Source: Lentisalinibacter sediminis (GTDB taxonomy: Bacteria > Pseudomonadota > Gammaproteobacteria > Steroidobacterales > Woeseiaceae). Taken from it: DNA of 64,000 nucleotides. Position 1 is the stretch's first letter, and every line of letters starts with the position of its first letter. Shown here piece by piece: positions 8,730 through 18,738 of this stretch. The position numbers and the translations under genes were made by a program. Location: assembly GCF_040706615.1 (NCBI RefSeq), contig NZ_JAPDRF010000009.1, positions 1-64,000 of the forward strand, read 5' to 3'. The notes beneath the pieces are model-generated. The model saw only the letters and a program-made list of their open reading frames with translations, had not been told where the DNA came from and did no database searches.

Positions 8730-11700
8730 TGGGTAGCAGAATGCTCGATATCCGCACCACATTTGCCGCTGCCACCGCCGTCCTGCTGACGGCCGCGGCC
8801 GTGTTCTCCACGACGACGGCGCAGGCGGCCGAGAGCCAGTTCTACTTCCTCGGCCGGGTCGTGGTGAACAACGCCGTGCAGCCGGCCCGCACCGAGGTCT
8901 ACCTGCGTTGGAACGTGCTGGAAGGGCAGCTCCCGCCCGACGTGACAGCCTTCCGGGTAGTGCGTAACGGCGTGGCCATCGAGCCGGACTTCCCTGCGCT
9001 GACCGTGAAATCGGCGCCGGAGATCGCCGGCCTCTACCAGGAGCCGGGTCAGTCGCGGCGCCGGCTGGAGACCATCACCCGCCTCGCGGAACTCGCCAGC
9101 GACGCCGGCAGGCCGTTCTCCGCCAACCAGTTCGCCGGCGAGCTGCATGCGCTGATCGACCCTGCCTCCGAGACCTTCAATCCGCTCTGGTCCATGCTCG
9201 GTTCGCGCACGGATTTCAATGTGGCTCGTGCCCGCAACCGTGCCTGGATCGACACCGCGCCGGCCGGGGCCGGCGGCGGCAACCTCGCCGGCTACGAGCT
9301 GCTGGCGGTGAACGCGGCCGGCGCCACCGTGAAGGTGGGTGAACTCGAGATCGACCTGACCCAGGTACAGCAGCCGCTCGGCGCCACCGAGTTCCGCCAG
9401 ATCCGCGTGACGGATTACCGCTGCGATCTGCCGGAGTCGGGCAAGGACCATTTCACGGTGATGCTCGACTGGGCCTCGCCCGGCGCCGCCGTCGTCACCG
9501 ACCGCGTGGCCGCGCAGGCCTACATCGCCGGTTTCGACGTCTACCGCACGACGGACAACCTGGATCCCTCCGTGATGGACCCGCCGGCCCGCGATATCGC
9601 CGCGCTCGCGGCTGGCGCCGGCGTGGACAGCCGCGGCCGGCCGCAGATTCCGGGCCTGGAGAAGGTCAACGTCTCGCTGATCGTCGATCCCGGCAAGCGT
9701 GTGGCCGATGCGGACTGGGTGGCAGCCCGCGATCGTCTGCGCGAGGCCGGTGTCGCCCTGCCGGACGTGCCCGCGGAAGACGTGCCGGTCGAACCGAAGT
9801 GGCTGGAAGCCCGGGACACGCTGGCGCGAGCGGGGGTGCGGCCGGGCGATCGGCGTGCCTACTATCTGGTGCCCAGGGATTTCACCGGCAATTACGGCCC
9901 CACGGCCGCGACGATCGTGGAGGTGCCCTACCTGACCCGGCCGCCGGCGCCCTGGAACGTGCGCACCTTCCCGGATCGCACCAGCCCCGATCTGACCGGC
10001 GGCCCGGAGACCCTCGCGCTGACCTGGGACGAGGTGAACGTCGACACTTACGCGGCGGCCTATACCGGCACGCGGCTGTTTTGCAACGTGGTCGAGGCGA
10101 CCACCACCGGCCTGCTGGAGTACGCGCCGCTCGGCGGCAACTGTGGGGCTGGCCGCAATAACAGCGTCCGGCTGGACGTGAATCGCTATCGGGTCTACCG
10201 GTTCACCGACTTTGACGTGGCCGGCCGCTTCCGCGACAGCGACGGCGACGGCGTCGAGGACAAGGCGGAGATCCCGGATCTCGATGGCAACAAGCGCTAC
10301 GACCTGTTCGAGCGCAGCCTCGGTACCCAGTGCGACGGCGGCCAGTGGCCGGAAGATGCGCCTAACTACCTGGTCTGGCCGGCCAACAACAGCGGCGCGG
10401 AGCTCTCGATTCCGCGTCAGTTGAATTCGAACGCCCGACCGGTGGTGCGGTTGCGCGACCGCGTGCCCGCCTTCGTCGAGCGGGACTCCCAGGGCAACAT
10501 CATCACGGACAACCGGGATGCCGTGTACTGGTACCGCATCGCTTCGGAGGCGACGACGCCGGCCGTGCCGGTTGGACGCCTGAGTCATCTGAGCTCGCCC
10601 CAGCGCGGCATCTTCCCGGACCGGGATCCGCCGCCTCCGCCCGTCGTGGATGTCACCAAGCCCGGGGAAGTGCCGAATGGCTGCCGCGCAGAGACCGAGG
10701 CGAACGTTCCCTGGAGCTTCGAGGAAGACATCAATTCGGAGCAGACGAACGAGAAAGACGTCCAGTTCACGGTGAGCTGCGCGGACGGCTCCTATTCGGA
10801 GGCGTTCGTCGACGAGTTCGACGACACTGCCTGTGAAGGCATCCGCAACGTCTGCGGCAAGGCCACCGACGTGTCAGTCACCTTCAACGGCCTGACCGGC
10901 ACTACCGGCGGCGTCCAGTGTTCGGTGACGCTGCCGGACGAGATCCGTTTCTGCCAGTCGGGCAGCGTGCGCATCGTGCCCGACTTGGTCGACGGCCAGG
11001 TTGCCGCCGAGCCCGGCGACCTGGTGCCCGGCGGCGTGACGGTCACGGTGAATCACCCCGACGACCCGACCAGCCGCACCTGCATCGCGCTGTTCGAGAA
11101 TATGGACGGCACGGCCACCCGCGTCGGCAGCACCTGCGATCCGGACGGCCTCATCAACTACCGCCCCCGGGGCGGCCAGTTCTGCGGCTATGCCATCGTG
11201 AGCGACGAGAACAACAACCTCTCCGCGGTGGTGCACATCCCCTGCACGCTGTCGCCGTCGAATCCGAAGCCGCCGGCGCCGCCGCAGATATTGAGCTTCG
11301 ACGTAGACGACGAGCTGGCCCGGTTCACCTTCCGCCTGCCGGCCGAGCAGGTGGCCACCGCGCTGGCCCGACTGGTCTACGAACCCGCCGGCGGTGAGAG
11401 TTCGCGCTCCGTGGAGAGTATCCCGGTGATCGGCGAGGAGCCGGGGACGAGCGTCAGCTTCAACGTGGCCGTGGACCCGCGCCAGGGCACGAAGGACCGC
11501 TACTGCCTCAGCATGCTGTCAGTCGGCCGGGAGGACGGCAATGGCCGTGCGCGGACTTCGGACTGGAGCGCCGAGCGCTGTTTCACGCGGACGGCGAGCG
11601 GTGAGGATCTGCCGGAATATCTGCCCTGGCCGTTGGTGGCCGGCGTGCCTCAGGGTGAGCCGCTGGCAGCGGCACTCGTCACCGGCTTCCGCCAGCTGCA

Positions 11701-12259
11701 GCCTTTCCTGGCGCTGGAGCTCGCCCAGAGTCCGGCCCTGCTTCCGGCGCCGAACGGCATCCAGGACTTCCCGGACTGCCAGATGCTCCGGCCGGGGCAG
11801 GCCAACGTCACCGACCCGGTCGTGCCCGAGATCGCCGAACGTAACTTCGATACCTACCAGTGCCTGTCGGGCGGTCTCGCGCGCAGTCGGCAGGCCATCA
11901 GGGAGTCCCTGAAATTCATCCTGTACCGCCAGAGCCGGGTGGCCGGCGGCGTGCCGTCGGACTGGATCCAGGTCTCGCCGCTGATCGACTACGTGCATTT
12001 CGACCGTGAGGTGATCGAGGTCTCGGATCGGAATATATCCATCTGGACACTCAACGACCCCTACGTCGAACTGGTGGATGAAAGCGATTTCACGGGTGCC
12101 GGTGTCGCCGTCTGGTTCGTCGACCGCTACCCGTTCCGACTGTCGCGGGATAACGCCGGCGCCGAACCCTACGAGTGGCGTTATCAGGCCGTCTATTTCG
12201 ACGAGAACCAGGCGCCGGTCGAGTGGCGGGTCAGCGACTGGGTGGGAGGGGCCAACTGA
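8729..12259 (+). CDS. Large secreted protein with FnIII-like segments (1176 aa)
   Basis: The ATG overlaps the previous stop (TGATG), implying translational coupling. Residues 1-33 are a signal peptide ending AQA|AES, with no lipobox. Several stretches have the FnIII pattern of an aromatic strand followed by a V/YR strand: TEVYLRWNVLEG near 56, FTVMLDWASPGA near 232, and ETLALTWDEVN near 427 followed by NRYRVYRFTDF near 485. An acidic DSDGDGVEDKAEI calcium-loop-like motif lies near residue 502. Multiple Cys residues in the 650-830 region could form disulfides. No catalytic motif is visible. It ends in TGATG with the next gene. It could be a partner of the two lipoproteins of the operon. Confidence 0.85.
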   Translation: MGSRMLDIRTTFAAATAVLLTAAAVFSTTTAQAAESQFYFLGRVVVNNAVQPARTEVYLRWNVLEGQLPPDVTAFRVVRNGVAIEPDFPALTVKSAPEIAGLYQEPGQSRRRLETITRLAELASDAGRPFSANQFAGELHALIDPASETFNPLWSMLGSRTDFNVARARNRAWIDTAPAGAGGGNLAGYELLAVNAAGATVKVGELEIDLTQVQQPLGATEFRQIRVTDYRCDLPESGKDHFTVMLDWASPGAAVVTDRVAAQAYIAGFDVYRTTDNLDPSVMDPPARDIAALAAGAGVDSRGRPQIPGLEKVNVSLIVDPGKRVADADWVAARDRLREAGVALPDVPAEDVPVEPKWLEARDTLARAGVRPGDRRAYYLVPRDFTGNYGPTAATIVEVPYLTRPPAPWNVRTFPDRTSPDLTGGPETLALTWDEVNVDTYAAAYTGTRLFCNVVEATTTGLLEYAPLGGNCGAGRNNSVRLDVNRYRVYRFTDFDVAGRFRDSDGDGVEDKAEIPDLDGNKRYDLFERSLGTQCDGGQWPEDAPNYLVWPANNSGAELSIPRQLNSNARPVVRLRDRVPAFVERDSQGNIITDNRDAVYWYRIASEATTPAVPVGRLSHLSSPQRGIFPDRDPPPPPVVDVTKPGEVPNGCRAETEANVPWSFEEDINSEQTNEKDVQFTVSCADGSYSEAFVDEFDDTACEGIRNVCGKATDVSVTFNGLTGTTGGVQCSVTLPDEIRFCQSGSVRIVPDLVDGQVAAEPGDLVPGGVTVTVNHPDDPTSRTCIALFENMDGTATRVGSTCDPDGLINYRPRGGQFCGYAIVSDENNNLSAVVHIPCTLSPSNPKPPAPPQILSFDVDDELARFTFRLPAEQVATALARLVYEPAGGESSRSVESIPVIGEEPGTSVSFNVAVDPRQGTKDRYCLSMLSVGREDGNGRARTSDWSAERCFTRTASGEDLPEYLPWPLVAGVPQGEPLAAALVTGFRQLQPFLALELAQSPALLPAPNGIQDFPDCQMLRPGQANVTDPVVPEIAERNFDTYQCLSGGLARSRQAIRESLKFILYRQSRVAGGVPSDWIQVSPLIDYVHFDREVIEVSDRNISIWTLNDPYVELVDESDFTGAGVAVWFVDRYPFRLSRDNAGAEPYEWRYQAVYFDENQAPVEWRVSDWVGGAN

Positions 12260-15200
12260 TGCTCGGGTCAAGGACCATCGCGCAGGCTTCGGCCGCTGTC
12301 GCGCTCCTGTTCGCCGGCCTGGCCGGGCCGGCCGTGGCCCAGGAGGCGCCGAGTCCGCTGTTCAGCGGCGATACCGCGAATCTGTGGCTAGTGGACCCGG
12401 AGACAGGTCAGGTGACCGGCTACAGCGACGGCGCCTGGCTGAACCAGGTCACGAAGGACTACGCGAGTCTGCTCGGGATAGGCGTCGCGGACCCGGTGCT
12501 GATCAACGCTCTGCCGTCGAGTACCGTACCCATGACGCCCGGCCAGCCGGCTGTCTCGTTCATCGGCATCGGCGACGCCGCCCTTGCACTCGGTGCGGGC
12601 GATGCCGGCGGTCACCGCGACCTCGTGATCGACCCGGACGGCGGCGACTTCACCGGCACCGTCGCCGTAACCATTGGTGTGAGCGCCGAGCGCCTGGCCG
12701 CCGCCGATCACGCTCTCAGCTGGAGCATCACCGATACGGCGACAACCGCCGTCGTCCGGAGCGATACCGTGACGCTGGCCCGCAGCGCCGACGTGGACGG
12801 CGAGAACGGCTACTACCAGGAAGTGCTCTACCTGGTGGACAACGGCAGCTACTCGGTGTCCGCCCGGCTGAGCTCCGGCGGCAGCGTGGTCGCTACGGAC
12901 CAGGCGAACTTTACGCTGGTCATCGATCCTTCGCAGCAGCGCCGCGACACCGACGGCGACGGCATACCCGACGCGGTCGAGATCGACATGGGTCTCAATC
13001 CCCTGGAGGACGACTGGACCGCCGATACGGACAGCGACGGCTGGAGCGAGTTCGACGAGTGGCTGCGCCGTTACTGCCTCGACCCGGCCACGGGCGCGCC
13101 GGTCGCCGGCGACACGAACTGCCTCGACGCGGCGGGCCTGCCGCTCGACTCCGACGCCGACAACTGGTCCGACTTCGACGAGATCCTGCGCGGCACCAAC
13201 CACCTCGACCCGGAGCCGCAGCTGGGCGAGCCGGTGACCGGTATCGATCTCGGCGACGGCTCCAGTGGCAACGGCGGCGGCTCGACAGGCACCGATTACC
13301 CGCTGCTCGATCCGGGCAGCCCTACGACGGTCCAGGATGCACAGTTCTGCACCGACGGCGACATCTTCTACTTCGATCTGCGCTTCTTCGCCGAGGCCGA
13401 TGACGTGGAGGGCTACGACATCATCGTCGGGGTCGGCGCAGACGGCTTCCCTTTCCGCTCCGGCGAGGAGGCCATCCGGGCGAATTTCGGTGAGCAGACC
13501 CAGATCACCCGCCAGGAACCCATCGTCCGCAGCTCGGCGAAGGACACCGGCGAGTTCCCGCCCGACCGCTGGCTGGACGGCCCCATCGCCGATTTCAATA
13601 TCGAGCCGATCTCGGGGTCGAACTGGCGGGTCCACGGTAGCGTTCCGGTGGGCACCGAGCCGTTCGCGCCGGGCGATACGGTGTCCACGTTCGCACTGCG
13701 TGCCTTCGTCAGCGGCAGTGCGAGCGGAGGCAACTATGTCGTCTCGGCCGATCCGGCGGACTGCACCGGTCAGGTCACGTCTCCCGAGCCGGACGGCAGC
13801 CTCGCGACCGAATTCGATGAGCAGCAGCGTCTGCGCTTCAAGGACTACCCGGCGGCCAGCCGACTGTACGAAGTGGAACGCACGGTGGCACCGGGCGCCG
13901 GCAGCCTGGTGACACCGCCGCCGGCCGCCGTCACCGCCGGCCAGCAGAGCACCGGTGCGGCGGCCGGCGATCCGTATCCCGGCATCGTCGTGCAGAGTTT
14001 CACGGCGGCCGCCGACAATCTGGCCGGCGTGGATGTCGTCGTGACCGCCCTGGCAGGAGAGACTCGCACGCGGGACGACATCACGCTGAACGTCTGGCAG
14101 GGCTCGCTGCGCGATGGCGAGCTGCTGGTATCGCACACGCTGAAGAACGTGCCGATCGAACCTGGCACGGCGTTGCCCGTGGGCTTCCGTTTCGAGCCGG
14201 TGGCCCTGCAGCCCGGACAGCCGGTCTACCTGGAGTTCCGCAAGGCGGCGGCCGCGCTGCAGACGACGGGCACCGACACGTTGACCGGCGGCGGCGTCAC
14301 GGAGATCGACGGCACGCCGGCGGCCGGCGACACCGACCTGGTACTAACCCTGTTCAACGACACGGCATTCGCCGACGGCATCGGCGGCACCCGCCAGGGC
14401 ATGCGCTGGTGGAACGTGGCGGCCGCGGACCTGACCGGCAGGGTAGCCTTCGACGCCGCCACCCTGCTGCGCGATGACGAGATCGTTGCGGCCGGACTGA
14501 CGCCCGACCAGATTGCACCGCGCCGCCGCATGAGCGGCGTGGGCGCGGCCCTGGCAGCCGACGATCTGCCGGAGATGCGGCTGCCCGCCGGCGACAGCCT
14601 GGTCCTGGGCGCGGTGCACCGCTACATGGGACCGACCGATACGGCGTGGGAGCCGCCGCTCGGCTACAGCCGCGTCTACAAGCTGTGGCTGCCGCGGGAG
14701 TCGGACGTCACGCCGGTGGACATGCTCACGGATCGGGGCGAGGGTACCTGGACCACCCCGGACGAGTGGCGGGCGGCATTCGTGGACTTCCTCGCCAGCC
14801 GGCTGGTGCTGCCTGCGACGCCGACGCTGGACGAAGCCGGCACCCTGCAAGTGGCCGTGATCGAGTCCGCGCTCAGCGAAGAGGCCCGGCTCGACGGTGA
14901 AGAGGATCTGCAGATTCTCACGCGTGTATTCCAGCCGGGGCTGCCGGTCTACGAATGGCTGCCCGCGGAGCCGGTATTCGGCGGCCTGTCCGGGGAGCCT
15001 TCACCCTACGTGAGCGAATGGGAGGATGCCCTCCGCGCACTCGGTGCCGACGACTTCACCCTCGACGACAGCCATGCGGAAGTGGTGGCCGCGCTGACCG
15101 CGGGCAATCCACTCGCAGCTCTGGGCGACTGGCTGAGAACGCGTTTCTATGCCGGAGTTCCGGGGAGCCGATCGGACGAATACATGGCCGGCCAACTGCG

Positions 15201-18200
15201 GCGCAGTTTCGACGGTTCATGTTTCCAGCGCAGTGATCTCCTGCCCGTGCTGCAGGCCGAGACCGGGGAATGGAACGCCTTCCTCGACCGCTGCCCGGAG
15301 TGGTTCGACGAGGCCGGGCTCGATGCGCGGCTGGAGGCCGACCGGGAGCGCCGCTATCAGGTGCGCCTGAATCTCCTGCCGGGCGCGGCGCCGGAGATCG
15401 TGGCCGATGCGACGCTGCTCGACCGCAATGCGGATTCCGATGCGGACGGCTACCTGAACATGAGCGAGGTCGGCGTGCCCGTGGGGCGGCTCACGCTGCC
15501 CTGGGTGACCGACAGCGACGGCGACGGCATTGCCGACGGCGATGACCAGTGCCCCAACGATGCCTTCAACGAGTGCAGCAGTAACCCGGTTCTGCCGACC
15601 GTTACCGTCGAAGCCGACTTCGTCGTCTTCGAGCCGGCCGGAGCCTCGGGTAGCGCGCTGGTCGCCGTACAGTTGAACCGTATGTACGACGAAGCGGTCA
15701 CCGTTTGCTACGAAGCCTTCGTCGACGCGGCGGATACGGCCACGGCCGGCGAGGACTTCCAGGCCGTCACCGGCTGCTTCACCATCGAGCCCGGCCAGAT
15801 GAGCGCGCTCATCGAGGTGCCGATCTTTGCCGACGGCGCGGCCGAGGGCGCGGAGTCGTTCTCGGTACGCATCACCAGCGCGGATAATGCCACCGTGGCG
15901 GACGACGGGATCGTGCTCGTAACCCTGAACGACACGGAGGCCTCTGCGCTGCCGCCCGATGTGCTGCTGGCGAGCAATGCCATCGTCGCCGCCGAGCGCG
16001 ATCCGGTCACCCTGGATGCCTCCGGCAGTACCGACCCGAACGGCGAGACGCTCAGCTACTCCTGGGTGCAGATCGATACCGGCGCGCCCACCGTCGCCCT
16101 GCAGGGGAGCGACACGAGCCAGGCGACCTTCACGGCGCCCGTCACCCTGCAGTCGCTGGATCTCGAGTTCGAGGTGGCGGTCACCAACCAGTCCGGCCTC
16201 GCCGACCTGGGTCAGGTCACCGTGACGGTGAATCCGGTCAACGATCCGCCGTTCGTCGCGGCCGTGCCCTTCGCCCAGGTGGCGAGCGGCGACACCTTCG
16301 AATGGACTTATGAGCAGCTGCTGGCGTTCGTCGAGGACCCGGACGAAGACATCCTGACGACGGGTGCGATCCTGCGCCAGCCATCCATCGGTCGCGTAGA
16401 GGATACCGGCACGAGCTTCCTCTATTCGTCGTCGACCGAGCCCGTGCTGGCGCTCGATCAGGTGAACGACCCCGGCGTGAGCGGGGGCATCGGGACGCCG
16501 GTCGTGCAGACCTTCGTGCCGCAGCAGACCAATCTCGCCGGCGTGGACGCCTACCTCAACGGGACGTCCCAGCTGACGGCGGACGTCACGGTCAACGTCT
16601 GGTTCGCGGGTGCCGTCGGCGTCGGCGAGCCGCTGGCGACCGCGACCATCACGGATCATCCGCGCCTGACCGAGATCCCGTTCCGTTTCGATCCGATACC
16701 GGTCGTGCCGGGTCAGCCCTATGCGCTGGAGTTCCGGTTCTCCACGCTGCTGATCGGTACCACCGGCGACAGCTACCCGGATGGTGAGGTCGTGGGCCGC
16801 ACCGGTTCGGACGTGTTCTTCCGCACCTATTACGACGAGGCCTTCGTGCCGTCCGTGCCGCTCGCGGACCAGGTGAGCGGAGGCACCATTAGCGGCGGCC
16901 TGGGCGACCCGGTCGTGCAGACCTTCGTGCCGCAGCAGACGTCGCTGACGGGCATCGACGCGTTCCTGAGCGGCACGGGCGCGTTCTCCTCCGACGTCAC
17001 CGTCAACGTCTGGCCGCGGGCTGCGCTGCGCGTCGGCGAGCCGATCGTCACCGCCACCCTGCCGGACGTTCCGCGCAGCACACTGATGCAGTTCCGTTTC
17101 GACGCGGTGCCCGTCGTCCCGGGCACCGAGTACGCCATGGAGTTCATCATCGCCGACGCGCTGGTGATGGGCGCCGTCGTGCCTGGACAGTATCCCGATG
17201 GCGCGGTCATCGAGGGCGGCGGTAACCTCTTCAATGGCGGCGTGGACCTGCTGTTCACCACCTATTACGACGCCGCTTTCACGCCTGCCAACCTGCTGGC
17301 CGGCCGTCTGTCCGATCCGCAGATCGTGAGCTGGGAGGTGTTCGCCGACGGCGACCGGGTGATCCTGTCTGAGACCGGCGCGGCCGAGGACTTCGCCGGC
17401 ACCGATCGGGTTGTGGCATACGATCTCGCGACCCGCACGCGCAGCCTGGTACTCGATGCCGCGGCGGATGGCTTCAGCACGACCCGCGGGGCGCCGGCCG
17501 CCTGGTTCCTTGCCGGCGGCGAGCTGTTCCGCTATGACCCGGCGGCGGCCGAGACGCTGATTTCCGTGGCGTCGCCGGAAACCCTGACGGGCGTGCTGGC
17601 CGACGATACGGCCGTCGACCCGCGTACCGGCGACCTGCATTATTGCGGCCCGGATCCGGCTGCCGGGGAGAACCGTTGGTACCGCGTGGACGCGGCCGAC
17701 GGCACGGTGTCCTCGCCGTACGGCAGTTGCGGCGGCAGTGCGCCGATGAAGAGCGTCGTGGTCGACCAGCGCTATTGCGCGCTGCTGGGCGAGTCCGGGC
17801 TCTCGTGCACCGAGCCGGGCGGCGACCAGTTCACCGCCGCGTTCACGACCACCGATTTCGGCGCCTCCGTCACGGACGACACCCTGCTCGGCATCGAGCA
17901 GACGGGCGCTACCGCGCTGCTGTTCGCGAGCCTCGAGGAGGCGGGCGGTGAGCCGATCGGCTTCGCCACCTTCCTCATCGCGCCGGGAGCGTTCGTGGTG
18001 GACGATTCCACTGGCGAGCCTCTGCTGGAGCCGGCCGCACTGATCGAGACGCTGGCACCCATCGACGTGGCGCCCGAGACGGCAGTCATGCCGGACGGCC
18101 GGGTGGTCATGATCGTCTCGCCGTCCGCACGGAAGGGGAACAACGGCGATCCGCTGTCCATGCTGACCTGGTCGGGCGATCCGGCAGACGGCACGGTGGC

Positions 18201-18738
18201 CGAGCTGAACATCGGCGTGTTCCCGGCCTTGAGCAACCACACGGGTGCGCTGCGAGTGATCGGCGGCCAGCTGTACTGGCAGGTACAGGACCACGACACG
18301 AATGCGGAGCGTTTCGTCTACCGGGTGAAACCGGCCGCCGGCGTGGACCCGGCGCTGGAGCTCTATGCCACTGTGCCGGGCAGTTTCGACCGCCGCTGGC
18401 CCGTCGAGACTTCGGAGAGCGCCCCCTACGACTTGCTGGTGGCGGCGCCCGACACTTTCGGCGCCTTCGTGAGTACGGCGACGCCGGGAGTGTGCGACGT
18501 GTTGCTGGTGCCCTCGCTCGACGTGGCACAGGAGGGCGTCGGCTGCCGGCCGTTCGCCAGCGTGGAGGCCGGCGCGCTCTATGAGGCCGAGGACGGCGAC
18601 GGCGACCCGGCTCCGGACAGCCTGTATCTGTTCGGCACAGGTAATGCGACGACAGGCGAGACCTCGTTCGGCATCGAGGTGACAGACGGCGAGTTCGTGA
18701 TCGAACTGCCGGTGGAGATCGAAGTGGTGGCACCGTGA
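12259..18738 (+). CDS. Giant secreted multidomain protein (2159 aa) with TSP3, Calx-beta and PKD-like modules
   Basis: The start at 12259 is chosen because it overlaps the upstream stop (TGATG), has GGGAGGGG just before it and gives a signal peptide cut after AVA27. The frame stays open a further 28 codons upstream. Thrombospondin-3-like acidic repeats occur near 228-265, 296-319 and 1053-1101 (for example DTDGDGIPDAVE, DSDGDGIADGDDQCP). A Calx-beta-like domain spans about 1112-1227 and a PKD-like domain 1232-1329 (LDASGSTDPNGETLSYSW). A home-made module with VQTF..Q..L.G.D and TVNVW recurs three times (about 557-670, 1404-1504, 1540-1637). Residues 1680-2070 look like beta-propeller blades. 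It is probably calcium-binding and extracellular; specific function unknown. Confidence 0.86.
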   Translation: MLGSRTIAQASAAVALLFAGLAGPAVAQEAPSPLFSGDTANLWLVDPETGQVTGYSDGAWLNQVTKDYASLLGIGVADPVLINALPSSTVPMTPGQPAVSFIGIGDAALALGAGDAGGHRDLVIDPDGGDFTGTVAVTIGVSAERLAAADHALSWSITDTATTAVVRSDTVTLARSADVDGENGYYQEVLYLVDNGSYSVSARLSSGGSVVATDQANFTLVIDPSQQRRDTDGDGIPDAVEIDMGLNPLEDDWTADTDSDGWSEFDEWLRRYCLDPATGAPVAGDTNCLDAAGLPLDSDADNWSDFDEILRGTNHLDPEPQLGEPVTGIDLGDGSSGNGGGSTGTDYPLLDPGSPTTVQDAQFCTDGDIFYFDLRFFAEADDVEGYDIIVGVGADGFPFRSGEEAIRANFGEQTQITRQEPIVRSSAKDTGEFPPDRWLDGPIADFNIEPISGSNWRVHGSVPVGTEPFAPGDTVSTFALRAFVSGSASGGNYVVSADPADCTGQVTSPEPDGSLATEFDEQQRLRFKDYPAASRLYEVERTVAPGAGSLVTPPPAAVTAGQQSTGAAAGDPYPGIVVQSFTAAADNLAGVDVVVTALAGETRTRDDITLNVWQGSLRDGELLVSHTLKNVPIEPGTALPVGFRFEPVALQPGQPVYLEFRKAAAALQTTGTDTLTGGGVTEIDGTPAAGDTDLVLTLFNDTAFADGIGGTRQGMRWWNVAAADLTGRVAFDAATLLRDDEIVAAGLTPDQIAPRRRMSGVGAALAADDLPEMRLPAGDSLVLGAVHRYMGPTDTAWEPPLGYSRVYKLWLPRESDVTPVDMLTDRGEGTWTTPDEWRAAFVDFLASRLVLPATPTLDEAGTLQVAVIESALSEEARLDGEEDLQILTRVFQPGLPVYEWLPAEPVFGGLSGEPSPYVSEWEDALRALGADDFTLDDSHAEVVAALTAGNPLAALGDWLRTRFYAGVPGSRSDEYMAGQLRRSFDGSCFQRSDLLPVLQAETGEWNAFLDRCPEWFDEAGLDARLEADRERRYQVRLNLLPGAAPEIVADATLLDRNADSDADGYLNMSEVGVPVGRLTLPWVTDSDGDGIADGDDQCPNDAFNECSSNPVLPTVTVEADFVVFEPAGASGSALVAVQLNRMYDEAVTVCYEAFVDAADTATAGEDFQAVTGCFTIEPGQMSALIEVPIFADGAAEGAESFSVRITSADNATVADDGIVLVTLNDTEASALPPDVLLASNAIVAAERDPVTLDASGSTDPNGETLSYSWVQIDTGAPTVALQGSDTSQATFTAPVTLQSLDLEFEVAVTNQSGLADLGQVTVTVNPVNDPPFVAAVPFAQVASGDTFEWTYEQLLAFVEDPDEDILTTGAILRQPSIGRVEDTGTSFLYSSSTEPVLALDQVNDPGVSGGIGTPVVQTFVPQQTNLAGVDAYLNGTSQLTADVTVNVWFAGAVGVGEPLATATITDHPRLTEIPFRFDPIPVVPGQPYALEFRFSTLLIGTTGDSYPDGEVVGRTGSDVFFRTYYDEAFVPSVPLADQVSGGTISGGLGDPVVQTFVPQQTSLTGIDAFLSGTGAFSSDVTVNVWPRAALRVGEPIVTATLPDVPRSTLMQFRFDAVPVVPGTEYAMEFIIADALVMGAVVPGQYPDGAVIEGGGNLFNGGVDLLFTTYYDAAFTPANLLAGRLSDPQIVSWEVFADGDRVILSETGAAEDFAGTDRVVAYDLATRTRSLVLDAAADGFSTTRGAPAAWFLAGGELFRYDPAAAETLISVASPETLTGVLADDTAVDPRTGDLHYCGPDPAAGENRWYRVDAADGTVSSPYGSCGGSAPMKSVVVDQRYCALLGESGLSCTEPGGDQFTAAFTTTDFGASVTDDTLLGIEQTGATALLFASLEEAGGEPIGFATFLIAPGAFVVDDSTGEPLLEPAALIETLAPIDVAPETAVMPDGRVVMIVSPSARKGNNGDPLSMLTWSGDPADGTVAELNIGVFPALSNHTGALRVIGGQLYWQVQDHDTNAERFVYRVKPAAGVDPALELYATVPGSFDRRWPVETSESAPYDLLVAAPDTFGAFVSTATPGVCDVLLVPSLDVAQEGVGCRPFASVEAGALYEAEDGDGDPAPDSLYLFGTGNATTGETSFGIEVTDGEFVIELPVEIEVVAP

